Shown here piece by piece: positions 63,206-64,000 of a stretch of DNA of 64,000 bases. Position 1 is the stretch's first letter. Every line of letters begins with the position of its first letter. The DNA is from Mesorhizobium wenxiniae (lineage in GTDB: Bacteria; Pseudomonadota; Alphaproteobacteria; Rhizobiales; Rhizobiaceae). Made by a program: the position numbers and the translations under genes. Under the pieces are notes generated by a model that worked only from the letters and a program-made list of their open reading frames with translations, was not told the origin of the DNA and searched no databases. The stretch is from the NCBI RefSeq assembly GCF_002284535.1, contig NZ_NPKH01000016.1, positions 62,001-126,000 on the forward strand. Direction: 5' to 3'.

Positions 63206-64000
63206 TTGCCCGCACCGTTTTCCGATCCGATCTGGCAGAAGCCGCAATCGGCCGCCGCACCCCAAGCGCTTGTCGGCGGTAAACCCGTCGATGTCGTCAT
63301 CATCGGCGGTGGCATCATGGGCTTGTCGACTGCGTTGCATGCAGCCCGGTTCGGCTTTGCCGTGCAGGTGCTGGAAGCCGGCGAGATCGGCCAAGGCGCA
63401 TCGGGCCTGAATGGCGGCCAGGTGATCCCCGGCCTGAAATATGATCCGGAATGGCTGCTGGAGCATTTTGGCGCCGAACGCGGCGAGATCCTCGTCAATT
63501 TTGCCGCCTCGACGGCGGACGCCGTCTTCGAATTGATCCGCGACGAGAAACTGGCGGTGCCGTTCGTTCGCAACGGCTGGATCCAGGCAGCGCACACCGA
63601 GACGGCGCTGAAGGCCGCGGCGAACAGGGACTGGCAATGGCGGAACCGCGGCGCCGATGTCCGGCTTCTGAGCCAGACCGAGATCGCCGCGTTGACCGGT
63701 GCGCAGGGCTATCTCGGCGGCTGGCTCGACCGCCGCGCCGGCGTGATCGATCCGCTTGCCTACACGTCGGAACTGGCTCGAATCGCCTCGGCCGCGGGCG
63801 TGAAGATCGCCGAGCACCAGAAGGCGACGCGCCTCGGCAAAAGCGTCGGCCTTTGGCGTATCTCGACGGAGGGCGGCGCCGAATTGCGAGCGAAGGCGGT
63901 CATTCTGGCGACGAACGCCTACACCGGCGATCTGCTCCCCGGTCTCGCCGAGACGATCGTTCCGCTGCACTCCTTCCAGATCGCGACAGCGCCGCTGCCG
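63206..64000 (+). CDS. FAD-dependent DadA/DAO-family oxidoreductase, 5' part only
   Basis: The frame opens after a stop at 63200, contains no in-frame ATG before its conserved region, and runs off the right edge. The best start is TTG 63206 with AGGTGA 5 bp upstream, giving MPAPFSDPIWQKPQS, the usual N-terminal of this family. The Rossmann motif VVIIGGGIMGLSTALHAA follows at about 29-46, then GEIGQGASGLNGGQVIPGL (flavin contacts). FLAVIN-linked ILATNAYTGDLLPGL-type VILATNAYTGDLLPG is near 230. It oxidises an amine or amino acid; gamma-glutamylputrescine oxidase and D-amino acid dehydrogenase types are relatives. Confidence 0.85.
   Translation, partial: MPAPFSDPIWQKPQSAAAPQALVGGKPVDVVIIGGGIMGLSTALHAARFGFAVQVLEAGEIGQGASGLNGGQVIPGLKYDPEWLLEHFGAERGEILVNFAASTADAVFELIRDEKLAVPFVRNGWIQAAHTETALKAAANRDWQWRNRGADVRLLSQTEIAALTGAQGYLGGWLDRRAGVIDPLAYTSELARIASAAGVKIAEHQKATRLGKSVGLWRISTEGGAELRAKAVILATNAYTGDLLPGLAETIVPLHSFQIATAPLP

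Overview
The window is about 64 kb of high-GC, densely coded DNA from an alphaproteobacterium. The gene style (QAT-family and sugar ABC systems, a GlnT-like synthetase, sarcosine-oxidase-like tetramers, an alpha-r14 type small RNA) suggests a rhizobial genome, most like Mesorhizobium or a close Phyllobacteriaceae relative. This assignment is inference from gene content and was not tested by alignment.

Left part (1-9.3 kb): the 3' end of an acyl-CoA synthetase gene, a DUF417 membrane protein, a VOC-fold protein, a TetR-led RND efflux operon (regulator, lipoprotein adaptor, TriC-like pump) with a 16-bp-arm palindrome just upstream, and an aldehyde dehydrogenase.

Central part (9.4-31.7 kb): a nearly complete methylated-amine catabolic island. 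Trimethylamine monooxygenase (tmm) makes TMAO. The two-domain DUF1989/GcvT protein (tdm) demethylates TMAO to dimethylamine. The dmmDABC block (GcvT-like protein, zinc-ribbon subunit, flavin/2Fe-2S reductase, haem-type N-demethylase) converts dimethylamine to methylamine. The gmaS, mgsABC and mgdABCD genes form the N-methylglutamate pathway, which releases the last carbon at formaldehyde level and the nitrogen as ammonium or glutamate. An Amt transporter, a 72-aa membrane protein, an APC permease and an XRE-cupin regulator divergent from tmm sit inside the island. A glycine-betaine/TMAO-type ABC transporter (34.9-39.1 kb) probably supplies substrate. It is separated from tmm by a serine hydrolase, a ChaC-like protein, a sulfotransferase-like protein and a decayed DNA-binding gene.

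Right part (39.5-64 kb): two SDR dehydrogenases, a ribose-type ABC transporter, a SorC regulator, an FGGY kinase and a COG4091-like oxidoreductase look like one polyol or sugar catabolic locus of unknown substrate. Next come a GntR regulator with an enolase-superfamily enzyme, and a second RND pump operon divergent from its own TetR gene with a palindromic operator. A minus-strand small RNA follows with three CCUCCUCCC-type loops, the last inside its terminator. The window ends with a second sugar ABC system (LacI, ATPase, permease, binding protein), an FAH-family enzyme and the start of a DadA-like FAD oxidoreductase that runs off the end.

No rRNA, tRNA, CRISPR array, intact insertion sequence or phage gene was recognised.
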